From Dreissena polymorpha (lineage: Eukaryota; Mollusca; Bivalvia; Myida; Dreissenidae): a stretch of DNA of 64,000 nt. This document shows, piece after piece, positions 35,701-50,700 of this stretch (positions are counted from its first letter, which is position 1; every line of letters begins with the position of its first letter). The stretch spans positions 146,702,559 through 146,766,558 of the forward strand of contig NC_068357.1 of NCBI RefSeq assembly GCF_020536995.1, written 5' to 3'. The notes beneath the pieces were generated by a model. The model saw only the letters and a list, made by a program, of their open reading frames with translations, had not been told where the DNA came from and did not search any database. A program made the position numbers and the translations under genes.

Positions 35701-38700
35701 TTTCCCTTAAATGGAAGGCCGCCCTTTCCCAAAATCAAGAAAAAATCCTTGAACTGTTTTGGGTATTTTGTTTACCAATACTTTCTGTCTCTGCATTGGC
35801 TGCAAAACTGTGCAATCAGGGTTTTTTTCCCACTTTTTGGGAAGATAGCCCATGGCTTTCATGAAAATGTGAAAATAAATTAATAAGCCTTTTTTCTGAT
35901 TAGGGGAATACTCAATTTGATATAACTCTTTATAATCATTCAAATTAAAAGAACAAAATCATATATACTTTGTTACATATTATTGAATTAAAAATGAGAT
36001 AAAACACTTCTTTCAAAAAAATTTTTTTTTTTTTTTGGAAATTGGGTATTTTTTGCCACATTTTGAGAAAAAAGTATACTTTTTGGGATTGGGAACATAG
36101 CCGAATTTTGGCTATAAAATGGGTCCAAAAAAAAACCTGGCAATGAAAATATTATTACGCCCCATGGTAGTGTACAGTTCTTAGATTGTGTAAATTTCAT
36201 TCAAATGACAAGCACTTGTGGTTATCAATATAAATAGTGCATAGAAAATTGCAGTCATATGTACATGTATATTATTAATTTAAGAACCAAGAACTGGGAA
36301 TCTCTGGAAATATATCAATATGAACCTGGCTGTGTTGAAAGGGGGCTTAATGCATGTGCGTTTAGTGTCGTCTGCACAGGCTAATCAGAGATGACACTTT
36401 CCGCCTTTACTGGATTTTTGCTAAGAAGAGTCTTTCTTTAAACGAAAAATATAATAAAAGCAGAAAGCATCGTCCCTGATTAGCCTGTGCGGACTGACGA
36501 CTATACGCACATTCATTAAACCCCCTTTTCACAGAGCACGGCCCATAAACATTTTGTACTTGACTTTTGCAGAAAGCGTGTTTTCATCCTTGGTCCCTCC
36601 CACCACGTGCGACTGTCAGGGTGTGCTCTGACTGGAACAGAGAAGTACAGAACACCTTTCTATGATCTGAACGTTGACTCAAAAAGTAGGTGCTTCCATT
36701 TTGCTGGAGGTTGGTGTTGCATGAAGGTGACATTTCTTAGTGTGAAAAGTAATTAAATTGAGAGCAAGTAGAGTGTTGTGTTTACTGCACCATTATTATT
36801 ATTATTTACCAAAATAAAATGTGTGAACTTGGTGTGACTTTATGCCCTTCTTTAAAGAAGTGGTTGTATATTACTTTACACCCGTTGGACAGATGTTTCT
36901 TTATTATACAGAGATAATGCTTTGACCTGGGATCATTTATTTGGTATGCTGGGTTCTTTGGAGGAAAGGAAGTAAACTATTGATTTGAGATCAAATGTCA
37001 ATGTTGCAGTGACTGGAAATGTGAAATGTGTACATACAATATTTAAAAACAGATAACTTTAAAACAGATGAAATATTGATTCTTGTTTCTAAAACTATAC
37101 AGACACAATTCTCAGTTTGAATACTGTAAATACTCTATACTGAGTCCAGTCATTCCATACATGTATTTTAAGCTGGATTTGTCAACAAAAAATGTTGGCT
37201 TATAGTTTAGCAAACACATGTTGAGTTGGTGGCCGGATGGGCATTCTGGGTTAATCTTCAGGGAAATATAAATAAATCGTCATTGGAAGGTCCTCAAACA
37301 TGTACTTACTGATTGGCTTCACTGTACAATATGGTCGACATATCTAAAAATAGAAACGCCTTAAAGCAATTTTCTCATTGGCAACTTTGACAATCTATCT
37401 TGAATGTGGTTCCTGCTTTTTTCTCTTGTTATTCCCTTAATTTCGTAAATATTGTTGTTTGGCCTGCTTTAATGCCTTAAACAATAAATCTTTTTTGACA
37501 GGCTGTCAACTTCAATTTCCTCCAAATGTGTGCATGTACGCATACAATAGTATATACATTTCAGACTCAAACCTTTACCACTTACATGTAGATACAACCC
37601 TTTACCACTTACATGTAGATACGTATTATCAGACTCAACCCTTTACCACTTACATGTAGATACGTATTTTCAGACTCAACCCTTTACCACTTACATGTAG
37701 ATACGTATTTTCAGACTCAACCCTTTACCACTTACATGTTGATATGTGTTTTCAGACTCAACCCTTTACCACTTACATGTAGATACGTATTTTCAGACTC
37801 AAACCTTTACCACTTACATGTAGATATGTATTTTCAGACTCAACCCTTTACCACTTACATGTAGATACGTATTTTCAGACTCAACACTTTACCACTTACA
37901 TGTAGATACGTATTTTCAGACTCGACCCTTTACCACTTACATGTAGATACGTATTTTCAGACTCAACCCTGTACCACTTAAATGAAGATACGTATTTTCA
38001 CGCATTTGTAGTCCCTTAGAAAATTAAATTTAATTTAAGACTTTTTTTTACCAGATTCAAGTTTTTAAGGCTTCATCTCCAAACCTTAGATACTGATGAG
38101 CAGCAAACAGCATAAAGCCTGAACAGACTGCGAGTTACTCGCAGGCTGTTCTGGTTTTATGCTGTTTGTACATAGCCATTTTCACTTTGCTTCTAAGTGG
38201 GAAAGGGTTAACAATTGCACATACTGGTCACATTATTGCAAGTCAGGGTTATAGAAGTTTTACAAACATTCTCTCTTAAAAAAAAATCTTCAATATGTGT
38301 TTCTTGATTTCAGTGAATGAGGAGTTGTATGCAAGTGGCCCATTCGAGACCATGAGTATATCAACAGACGAGGATGAACACAGTATTGAGATGCAGCTGC
38401 CATATATCGCTAAAGCAATGGAGAGGTAGGGAATATGCACACACACAAAGTTTTAGCCTCGGAAATGAAAATTGTAAATGGATGTTAAGTTGTAACCGTG
38501 TTGATTGCATGTTCAGTCTGTCTGTTTAGAGACTTTCTGCATAAAACTTCTTCTACATTTCTCAAGTAACTAAATTTGAATTTAAAATACTTCATCACAA
38601 TGAAGTGAAGATGTACTAGACTCAATTTTCAAGTGCAGTGATCCACATGTGTCTGACATATTCACTTGAATGTTGCTATTTTTAGCTCACCTGAGCATGA

Positions 38701-41700
38701 TGTGATCTATTGTTATCACCCTTTGTCAGGCGTTGGTTCCGTGTGCCTCGTCAACTTGTATCTCATCACCACTCACTCTAGAGGCCGTAGTTTCACCTTA
38801 TCATGATGAAACTTGATGAAACTATGGTAGACTGTTTCTCTGGACAATGTCTTAGCCAAGTTAGAACCTAGGTTATGTACCTTCAAAAACAGTCACCAGG
38901 GCAAATCCTAAAAAAGAATGTCACGTCTCTAGTGACAACATTTATGGAAAACATAAATTTTATGAATCTGGATGAGGTGCTTCCAAAAACATGGCCATTA
39001 GGCCATATCATAGAGAAACCTTATTAACACTCTAGAGGCAATATTTATGACCCAATCTTGATGAAACTGTGTCAGAATGTTTATTTAGACAATATCTAGG
39101 TAAAGTTCGAATCTGGTTCATGTGAGTTTCGAAACTAGATCATCAGGTCAATTCTTAGAAAAACAATGTTACGATTCTAGAGGCAACGTTTGTTCCACAA
39201 ACTTGGTTAGAATGTTTATAATGACTATATCTAGGCCAATTTTTAATATGGGCAAGATATGTTTGCATTTTGGTCAAGTGTGTTAAAACTAGATCACCTC
39301 TTTAAGTCTTCAACTGTTAGTGTATCTGAACTTGAGTGCAAAACTCAATTATTGCTGTCTTTTTCATTATGCCCCCGGATCGAATGATCAGAGGCATATT
39401 GTTTTTGGCCTGTCTATCTGTCATTCTGTCCCAAAACTTTAACCTTGGTTAAAGTTTTGCGATAACTTTTGCAATAGTGAAGATAGCAACTTGATATTTG
39501 GCATGCATGTGTATCTCATGAAGCTGCACATTTTGAGTGGTGAATGGTCAAGGATATCCTTCAAGGTCAAAAATCAAAATAATACAATCCAAGGGAAGTA
39601 ATAAGCTTTAAAGGGAGATAATTTTTAAACCTGCCAAATGATATATTGAAATTATAATTCAAAGTGGCGCAATAGTGGGCATTGTGTTTCTGACAAACAC
39701 ATTTCTTGTTATCCTCTAAAACCAAAAGGGTCAGGAGCTTAGTATTTGCTGTGTTATATCATATTGTCAGCTGCTCTGTAATACCATCTTGCAGCCTCTA
39801 CTAAGGGTGGTCAAATCATGCCATTGGGATCAAAACTGGCCACTCCCACATTGGTCCTATAGACTTACATATTAAATGATCTTAAAAAGCACTGAAATCG
39901 CCTGGGTCAAGGGTTTAATATTTTTTGTGCTTCTCTAAGTTTGTTCAAATAATTTCACACTGTTCACAAGTAGTGGTTTTATCTGAAATCGTAATGGTCA
40001 TGGGTTAAATATTTGGTATGTAACATGTATTGAAGCTTTACTAAGTTGTTCAATTATGCCCCTGGAGTAAAAGCGGGTCATGCCCCACTGATTATGATTT
40101 ATGAAGATTTATAAAGAAATTAACTTAAAAAAGGCAAGGGTCATTGGGTTAATATTTGGTGTATTAAATTGTCCTGAGCGCAACATGCTCTTGGTGAGCT
40201 TTTGTGATCGCCTTTGTCTGTCGTCTGTCATGCGTCATCAACATTTACCTTGTTAACATTTATAGTCCAATCTTTATGAAACTTGGTCAGACCACGTGTC
40301 CCAATCATATCTTGGACAAGTTCGAAAATGGGTCTGGTTGGTTGAAAAACATGGTTGCAAAGGGGAATGGCAGTTTTCCAATTGTCCAATCTTCATGAAA
40401 GAAAGTCACAACATTAATTCTAATGATATAATGGATGAGTTTGAAAATGGTTCAAGTCTGTTAAAAAACATTGCCCCCAGAGGGGCAGGGCCTTTTTTCC
40501 TGATATGGCTGTAGTAAAACCTTTTTAACACTTGATTAATCACATTTTAGTCCAATTTTCATGAAACTTGACCGGAACTTGTGCCTGAATGATATCTTGG
40601 AGGAGATAAAAAATGGTTCTGGTTGGCTGAAAAACATTGCCACCAGGGGGTAGGGCATTTTTCCTTATATGGCTAAAGTAAAACGTTGACGCTTTAGATG
40701 TCACACATTTTAGCACAGTGTGCTCATGGTGAGCTTTTTTGATCCCCTTTTGTCTGATGTGTGTCGTCAATATTTACCTTGTAAACAATCTAGAGGAAAC
40801 ATTTATTGTCCAATCTTTATAATGAAACGTGGTCAGAACATGTGTCCGTCGTCAGTAGACCGTCGTCAACATTTTGCCTTGTGAACACTCTAGAGGCCAC
40901 ATTTATTGTCCGATCTTCATGAAACTTGGTCAGAACATTTGTCCCATTGATACCTCGACTGAGTTTGAAACTGGGTCATGCTGGGTCAAAAACTCGGTCA
41001 CTAGGTCAAAAACAAGAAAAAAACTTGTGAACACTGTAGAAGTCACATTTGATGCCAAATCTTTATGTGACGTTGTCAAAATGTTTGTTTAAATGATATG
41101 TTGGTTGAGTTCAAAAATGGTTCCGGTCCATTGAAAAACATGGCCGCCAGGGGGCGGGGCAGTTTTCCTTATATGGCTATAGAGAAACCTTGTGAACACT
41201 TTAGAAGTCACAATTTTTGCCCAATCATCATGAAATTTGGTGGAAACATTGGTTTCATTGATATCTCAGACGAGCTCGAAAATGGTCCAGATTGGTGAAA
41301 AAAACATGGCCGCCAGTGGGCGGGAGAATTATTCTCAATATGTATACAGTGAAAACATGTGAACACTCTAGAAGTCACATTTTTGGTCCAATCTTCATAA
41401 AATTTGGTCAGAACATGTGTTTTCTGGATATGACGGTTAAGTTCGAAAATGGTTACGTTTGCTTGAAAAACATGGCTGCCAAAGGGCAGGGCATTTTTCC
41501 TTATATGGCTATAGTAAAACCTTGTTAACACTCTAGAGTCCACATTTATTTTCCGATTTTCATAAAACTTGCTCAGAAGATTTTTCCCAATGATATCTTA
41601 GATGAGTTCACAAATGGTAACCTTTGCTTGAAAAACATGGCTGCCAAGGGGCGGAGCATTTTGCCTTATATGGCTATAGTAATATAGTAAAATCTTGTTA

Positions 41701-44700
41701 ACACTCTAGAGGCCACATTTATTGTCCATTCTTCATGAAACTTGGTCAGAAGATTCATCGCAATAATATCTTGGAAGAGTTTGAAAATGATGCCGGTTGG
41801 TTGAAAAACATGGCTGCCAAGGGGGCGGGGCATTTTTCCTTATATGGATATAGTAAAACCTTGTAAATACTCTAGAGGCAACCTTTATTTTTCGATCTTC
41901 ATGAAACTTGGTCAGAAGATTTGTCCCAATAATAACTTGGATGAGTTGGAAAATAGTAACCTTTGCTTGAAAAACATGGCTTTCAAGGGGCGGGGCATTT
42001 TTCCTTATATGGCTATGGTAAAATCTTGTTAACACTCTAGAGGCCACATTTATTTTCCGATCTTCATGAAACTTTGTCAGAAGATTTGTCCCAATAATAG
42101 CTTGTTATCTCAGTTGAGCAGCTTTGGGCCTTTCAGGCCCTCTTGTTAAAAATATTGTTTACACTCTAGAGGTCACTTTTATTGTCCAATCTTCATGCAT
42201 CTAAGTCAGAACATTAGTTTTAATGATATCTTGGATGAGTTCCAAAATGGTTCCGGTCTGTTCAAAAACATAGCCACCATCGGGTGGGACATGTGTCCTT
42301 TTATGGCTGAAGTAAAACCTTGTTAACACCTGAGAAGACACATTTTTAGTCCAATTTTCATTCAACTTGATCAGAACATGTACCCTAATAATATCTTGGA
42401 CAAGTGTGAAAATGGTTCCGGTTGCTTGAAAAACATGGCCGTCAGGGGGAGGGGCAGTTTTCCTTATATAGCTATTGTTAAACTCTGTTTACACTCTAGA
42501 AGTCACATTTATTGTCCAATCTTCATGAAACTTAGTCCGAACATTTGTTGGAATGATATCTCTGAAATTGTATGATTTTCGTTGGGTCAAAAATGGTTAC
42601 GTCTCAAGGGTGATATATATTGAGTCTTGTTAATTCTCATAAGTCTTATTAAATCATGTCATTGGGGTAAAAATGGCCCTGTCCAATGGGTCATGGAAGC
42701 TAGATGAAATGTTTTATATTCAATCATGTACATGTAGCAAAATTTACTGCTATGAAATTACATATCACATACCTTTGATATTTGGTCTCTGACATCAGAT
42801 TGTGGTCCAAAAATTGTTCAAATAATTGCCTTGAACATGAAACTTCCCAAACTACTTAGGTGAGTGATCTAGGGCTATCCAGGCCCTCATGTTTGTGTTT
42901 ATGCCAATTTACTTTTCAGGTAATGTCAACTTTTACTATTGTAGTATTTGAACAGGGCTCCCCCTGGCCCAAAAATTTTTGTAGCCAACATTCTAGCCAA
43001 ATGGATTTTTTTGTAGCCAAAGTTTTAGTAAAGCATTCGGAACCGCCAGTTGTAAGTATAGGCTACAGTAGTGTAAAAGAAAAAAACAAAATCAAATATG
43101 TTAAATTTCAAAACAAAAAGCTCATTTTGAAAATTGTCAATATATATTTATTTTGAACATAAATTATTAATGTTATTTTAATATATTATAAATAATATAA
43201 AAATGTTCATGTATATACATTTTAATTTTAATGATTGTCATTCTTTTTTATTACCTTTTTGATTTTTCGTGTTTTGAAATGTTGTCTTTTTTCAACATAC
43301 TACATCCAGATGTGAATGAATTTGATTTTTGAAACTGTATGCATATTTTGCAATACATCTTTTTTGATTTTGCATTATAATCTAACCACATGAATTCCCA
43401 AAGCCAAACATCTTTGAATGATCTATTATCAGATTTGATTTTTTTGAGACCGGGTCATTAGATTTGTCAGAGTCCAAAGGACGCTTATTGTCTATGGTCG
43501 CGATTCTTGAAATTAAAATCAATTATCAACTTCTTTACCTACGTTCATTGTGTGACAAAGTTGATAATTCGCTAACGGCTTTTACTCCAATTGATTGACA
43601 TCGGCAGCAATCTTTAATCAGATGTAATTGTTTATTTAAGCCGATAAGATCAACGGTTACACCAATATTTTGTTTTCACACCAGTCAGTTTCCTTTGTCT
43701 CGATATCCGGTTCTGATAGGTGTTAATGCAGACTGCGTATCAATTTTGCGGGTCAATAACATGACAGTGTATTGAAGCACAGTCTACAGCTGAAAGAGTT
43801 GACTATCTGGGATGGCAATTGTCAGGAAAATAATCATTTGGCGAAAAACGTTCGGCGAATGATTTTTTCCTGACAAAAATCGTTCGCCAGACGTTTTCGC
43901 CAAACGATTATTTTATTCTCCAAATTTGCTTAATTTTCGCCATTGGCGAATCTGGCGAACGGCAGCGGGAGCCCTGTTTGAAATGAGAATTTTATTGTAT
44001 GGACTGTTTGGTTTTTGTCATGACAGAAAACATATTGTGATCCCTTGTATGAATTTATATTAATTTAGTTTTTGATGAGTTGCTTGTTCTTTTATCATTG
44101 CTAAATAAGTATTTTGCATTTTTATAAAATTGAGGTTACGTCATAATTATCCAGTAGCGAATTGTTTACTGTTTTTCACTGATTTTATTTCAGTAAGCGG
44201 GGTCATTTCACAGTGGTTCCAGTATTGGTTGGGTCCTTAAACCAGGAAAAGGAAGCCCTTTATGGCTCAATTTTCGCCAAATACTTAGCAGATCCAGACA
44301 ACTTTTTTGTCATTTCATCAGATTTTTGCCACTGGGGTAGGTAGATTGAGCAGAAACTTTGTTCTTCACTTTCAAGGTCTTTTAGTAGATTGTTGCCATA
44401 ACATTTAAGGTCTTATAATGATATAAGAATATACAGCTAAGTAATCTATTTGCATGCTTGGAAAACATTCAATTAAAATAAAAATATAATCTGTTTGTAA
44501 AATCTAATTTTTTTATCGGTTATGTGAGTGTGATTGTTTATCATGGCCCAAGATTATTAAGCACAGTCCAGCATGAAGTTCACATGTCTGTGACAAACAC
44601 CTCTTGTTAAATAATAACAATGGTTTGAAGTTCCAATACTTATTAATCAAGTTTCCAGGGGGATAGCCTGAATGGTCTGAAAACGTGTACCAATTTTTTA

Positions 44701-47700
44701 TTGCAATAACAAAAACGTATCCGCAAATAATATTAGTATTTTTTTTATTATCACACCTGAGCACAACCTGCTCATGGTGAGCTTTTGTGATCACTTTTTG
44801 TCTGTTGTCCGTCGTGCGTCGTGTGTCGTCTGTCATCAACATTTTGCTTTGTGAACACTCTAGAGTCCACATTTATTGTCTGATCTTCATGAAATTTGGT
44901 CAGAACATTTGTCCCATTGATACCTCAACTGAGTTCAAAACTGGGTCATGCTGGGTCAAAAACTAGGTCACTAGGTCAAAAAGGTGAACACTGTAGAAGG
45001 CACATTTGATGCCCAATCTTCATGTAACTTTGTCAAAATGTTTGTCTAAATGATATGTTGGTTGAGTTTAAAAATGGTTCCGGTCCGTTGAAAAACATTG
45101 CCACCAGGGGGCATGGCAGTATTCCATATATGGCTATAAAGAAACCTTGTGAACACTGTAGAAGTCACAATTTTTGCCCAATCATCATGAAAGTTGGTCA
45201 AAACATTGGTTTTATTGATATCTCGGACGAGTTCGAAAATGGTCCAGATCGGTGAAAAAACATGGCCGCCAGGGGGGCGGGGCAGTTTTCCTTATATGAC
45301 TATAGTAAAACCTTGTTAAGACTCTAGAAGTCACATTTATTGTCCAATCTTCATGAAATTTGGTCGGAAGATTGGTCTCAATGATATCTTGGATGAGTTC
45401 GAAAATGGTTACAGTTGCTTGAAAAACATGGCTGCCAAGGGGCGGGGCATTTTTCTTTATATGGCTTTATATGGCTATAGTAAAACCTTGTGAACACTCT
45501 AGAGGCAACAATTATTGTCCAATCTTCATGAAATTTGGTCAGAAGATTGGTCTCAATGATATCTTGGATGAGTTCAAAAATGGTTACGTTTGCTTGAAAC
45601 ACATGGCTGCCAAGGGGCGGGGCATTTTTCCTTATATGGCTATATGTGGCTATACTAAAATCTTGTTAACACTCTAGAGGCCACATTTATTGTCGGATCT
45701 TCATGAAACTTGGTCAGAAGATTCACCCCAATAATATCTTGGACGAGTTCAAAAATGATGCTGGTTGGTTGAAAAACATGGCTGCCAGGGGGCGGGGCAT
45801 TTTTCCTTATATGGCTATAGTAAAACCTTGTTAACACTCTAGAGTCCACATTTATTTTCCAATCTTCACGAAACTTGGTCAGAAGATTTATCGTAAGGAT
45901 ATCTTGGATGAGTTTAAAAATGGTTTCGGTTGCTTAAAAAACATGGCCACCAGGGGGCGGGGCATTTTTCCTAATATGACTATATATCATGCTTTAGTAA
46001 AACCTTGTTAACACTTGTGAGGCCACATTTATTGTCCGATCATCATGAAACTTGGTCAGATGATTTGTCCCAATGATATCTTGGATGAGTTTGAAAATGG
46101 TTCCGGTTGGTGGAAAAACATGACCGCCAAGGGGGCGTGGCATTTTTCCTTATATAGCTATAGTTAAACCTTGTTAACACTCTAGAAGCCATATTTATTG
46201 TACAATCATCATGAAACTTTGTCAGAAGATTTGTCCCAATATTATTTTGAACAAGTTCGAAAGTGGTTCCAGTTGCTTAAAAAACATGGCCACCAGTGGG
46301 CGGGGCATTTTTCCTTATATGGACTTATGAATCTTCATGAAACTTTGTCAGTATATTTGTTTAAATGATATCTTTGATGTGTATGAAAATAGTTCTGGTC
46401 TGTTGAAAAACGTGGCTGCCAGGGTGTTCACTAGTCATAGAAGTTGGTAAGAACATATTGTTCTAATGACATCTTGGGCTGCACAGAACAGGTCAGTTCC
46501 TTTGAATCTCAGGTGAGCGACTTTGGGCCTATAGGCCCTCTTGTAGATAATTTAGCTTTTATTGTTTAAGCACTTTTATTTGTGGAACAATTTTTAGCTC
46601 ACCTGAGAACAGCATTCATTGTTCTCATGGTAAGCTTTTTAGTCCCCTACTGGTTTCACCGGAGAGGACTTATGGTTTGCACTCAGTCTGTCAGTCAGTC
46701 TGTCTGTCTGTCACATTCTGGATCCTGCGATTACTTTAAAAGTTCTTAATATTTTTTCATGAAACTTGGAACATGGATAGATGGCAATATGGACATTATG
46801 CGCGTCATTTCATTTTGTTCCTACATCAAAAATTGTGGCAACAAATAACAAAAATATTCTGACAATGGTGGAATTTCTGACAATGGTGGAGCCGGTAGGG
46901 GACTTATATTGCTTGACAATAGTCTTGTTTGATCTTCCTTTGTCGGTTGCATGGGTGAAAGTTTTCCGTAATATTACGGATTTCCGTAAATTCGATCTTC
47001 AGACAGGTCGTTTTTCCAAATCGTATAAATCCGAGGAGATATTTATGGGGGTGGGGGGTAACCCCAGACCTGAAGTTTAACATCAAAACAGTAACGGCTA
47101 CAAGCCGAAACAACATGTCTCCCGCAAAAGGAATCAGGTACGGATATGAGCCAAAAGACCCTCCGCGGGTGCAGAAGGCAGCATGACGTCACCTCATCAG
47201 AATATTCTGGCGAAATCTGCCGATAATGTACGATTCCTTTGTCTATGAAATGGTTTACCACACGGAATAACTCAAAGTTAATCGGGAAATCTTCCAAAAA
47301 GCGTTTTGATTGGTTTACGTAAATCGGTCAACCAATGGAAATCAACGTTAAGAAACGGTCTTAAACAAATCTCAAATATGGCGGACAAGTCAAATAACTT
47401 TACATAATGTACTTCCGAAACCAAAATAACATGACCATATCATGTATTTGCCTCCGGGGTACAACACAAAAGAACTTGAAAGTGGTGGGAAAAACAAGTG
47501 CCGATGGAAATGGCTCCATGAAAGAGACTCTCGTGGAGAGAAATGGGGAGATTGTATCATTGGTTTAAAAACTAAAACACTCCGGGTAGCGCATATTGTG
47601 ATATCTGTTTCAAAACGATCAAGTACCAATCAAAAAGGAAAAAGGTGTTCAAGTCTTACACCGGGGACGTTACGCATGTTAAAAATTACCGGATGTGGTA

Positions 47701-50700
47701 ATCAAATCATTAGAAATTAACTAGATAAGATATACAAACAAGTAACTAAAAAATACAAGACAGAAAATGTACTGCTATAACATGCTCATTGATTTATATT
47801 ATACTGTAAATATTTGTATATAGTTTAGAAAGTTTAGTGTTATCTTAAAGATTTTGCCTATCACATTTTATCTACATGCAATTTTAAAGAAATAGATTGT
47901 GATATTTTCTAGCCAAACTAGCTGCTTTTTCTGTTTTGAATCACTTAAAAATACAGGTGTCTTTTAAGCTCAGGAGAAGTGATTTCTTTGTTCCAAATAA
48001 GCTAAAATGCAGGAGCTTCCGGGGTCCTCCGGACCCCTGGCCAGGGCACTTGCCCTGGACCCACCGGGGGCCCTGTCTGCCCACAGGCCCCCAGATTTTA
48101 TTTAAAGTATTTTGAGAATTTTCAACTTTCACCCTTGCGGTTGTGTGTCGTCCATTATCAACATTTACCTTTTCATACTAGAGTCCACATTTATTGTCCA
48201 ATATTCATGAGTTTGCATATGGTAATTGTCCATTGAAAAAAATTGCCAACAGGCTGCGTAGCATTTTTCCATATGCATATATGGCTACACTGAAACCTTG
48301 TTAACACTCTGGAGGTCACATTTATTATCTAATCTAAATCTAATCAAAACACTTGTTCTAATGACTTCTCGGCTGAGATAAAAAAAATCCTTATATGGAT
48401 GTAGTAAACACTTGTTAAAGCTATATTTGCCACATTTATTGACCAATCTTCATGAAACTTGGTCAAAACATATGTCCCAATAAAATCTAGGCTTAGTTTG
48501 AAACTGGGTCATGTGAGTTCAAAAATGAGGTCACTAGGTCAAAGATGTTAATACTCTTGAAGTCCCTTTTTGGTCCAATCTTCATGATGAATCAGCTCAG
48601 AAAATTTGATTTAATAATTTATAAGCCGAATTAAATATCTATGTTTCATAAAGTATGTTCATTATTTTTAACTCCACTTTCTCAGAATAGTCTAGTTCCT
48701 TCAGGTCTTAGTTGATCGCCATAGGGTCAATGGCCTTCTTGTTTTGAGTGTCTTTGAATTCTTGAACAACATTAGACGCTGTCCATGGTTTGTTGCAAAC
48801 TAATCCACCATTATATTCTTTCATTTTGAAAAAAAAAGAGAAGTTGTTTGTATGACTGATAAAATAAGCCTGTTCCTTTCTATTCCAGGTCAGCGGTTCA
48901 GTTACACATTCTATGACAAGTCGGCCGGTGATATTTGGCAATCCATAGAATCTCTCGATAAAATGGTGAGCTTTTATTAAGGGCCTTAAGTGTTACTGCC
49001 TTTTTGCATCAGAAGTCATCTATATTTCTATATACACTTAAAAAGTGGAAAATCTTCCCGCATATAGTTTGTTATAAAATCATCGTGGTCATCTTCACTA
49101 CCAAGAGGAGATGTGCATATTATCAGCGGGTTCTGGTCTGATGAGTTTTTACAGAGTTATGGCCCTTTGAAATTTTCCATTAACTGTACATATAGTGCAA
49201 TTCTTGTCCGGGCTATTTCTCAGCAACTAATGACTGGAATTCAATGAAACTTTATGGGAAGCTTCACTACCAAGAGGAGATGTGAATATTATCAGCGGGT
49301 TCTCGTCGGATGATTTTTCACAGAGTTATGGCCCTTTGAAATTTTCCATTGTACATATAGTGCAATTCTTGTCCGAGCTATTTCTCAGCAACTTATTACG
49401 GGAATTCAATGAAACTTTATGGGAAGCTTCACTACCAAGAGGAGATGTGCATATTATATGCCGGTTCTGGTCGGATGATTTTTTTTACAGAGTTATGGCC
49501 CTTTGAAATTTTCTATAAACTGTACATATCGTGCAATTCTTGTCGGGGCTATTTTTCCCCAACTACTGACTGAAATACAATGAAGCTTTATGGGAAGCTT
49601 AACTACCTTGAGGAGATGCGCATGTTATTTGTGGGTTCTGGTTAGATGATTTATTTAGAGAGTTATGACCCTTTGAAATTTTTAAGTTGCTAAACCATCC
49701 ATCGTATTATTTTGTCCAAAGTTATGCCCCTCAAGATGTTTCCTTTTTATCTGAATATGTAGTGCAATATTGTGACAAAAAAAACCTATGGGGAGCATCA
49801 CCCGTCCCCGACGGTTTCTTGTTATCTCACCTGAGCACAACGTGCTCATGGTGAGCTTGTGATCGCCTTTTGTCCGTCGTGCGGCGTCAACATTTGCCTT
49901 GTTAACTCTCTAGAGGCCACATTGATTGTCCAATCTTCATGAAATATGGTAAAAAGATTGGTCTTATAGATATCTTGGATGAGTTTGAAAATGGTTACGT
50001 TTGCTTGAAAAAAACGGCTGCCAAGGGGCGGGGCATTTGTCCTTATATGGCTCTATATATGGCTATAGTAAAATCTTCTTAAAACTCTAGAGACCACATT
50101 TATAGTCTGTTCTTCATGAAACTCGGTCAGAAGATTCATCCCAATTATATCTTGGACGAGTAAAAAAAAATATGCCTGTTGGTTGAAAAACATGGCCACC
50201 ACGGGGGCTGGGCATTTTTCCTAAATGGTCACATTTATTTTCCGATCATCATGAAAGTTGGTCAGAAGATTTGTCCCAATGATATCTTGATGAATTCAAA
50301 AATGGTTTTGGTTGCTTTAAAAACATGGCCACGAGGGGCGGGGCTATTTTCCTTATGTGGCTATATATGGCTATAGTAAAACCTTTTTAACACTCTAGAG
50401 GCCACATTTATTGTCCAATCTTCATGAATGAAACTTGGTCAGACGATTTGTCCCAATAATATCTTGTTATCTTAGGTGAGCGACTTTGGGCGTTTCAGGC
50501 CCACTTGTTAAATTTAAATGCCTTTATAGAGCCCAAACAAGTTTTCCCACAATAAAGACATCCTAACACCCATTTTTATACAAGCATGTGTGTAATATTT
50601 TTATAATTAACCCTTTGCATGCTGGGAAATTTTTAGTCGGCTAAAATGTTGTCTGCTGAATTTCTAAAATTAGCATTTTCTTCGATTTTTTTTCAAAGAA

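Noticed and set aside
37569-38009. Regularly spaced direct repeats, CRISPR-like at first sight
   Set aside because: The units are contiguous 41-bp tandem copies with no variable spacers, in a eukaryotic intron, and match a MITE end.
40204-42575. Many short frames with [18 protein letters not shown] peptides
   Set aside because: They are all shadows of the pearl-like body unit, and occur identically in each array.
42860-43156. 98-codon frame across the left end of the 6-bp-duplication element
   Set aside because: It crosses the element boundary and has no domain; chance frame.
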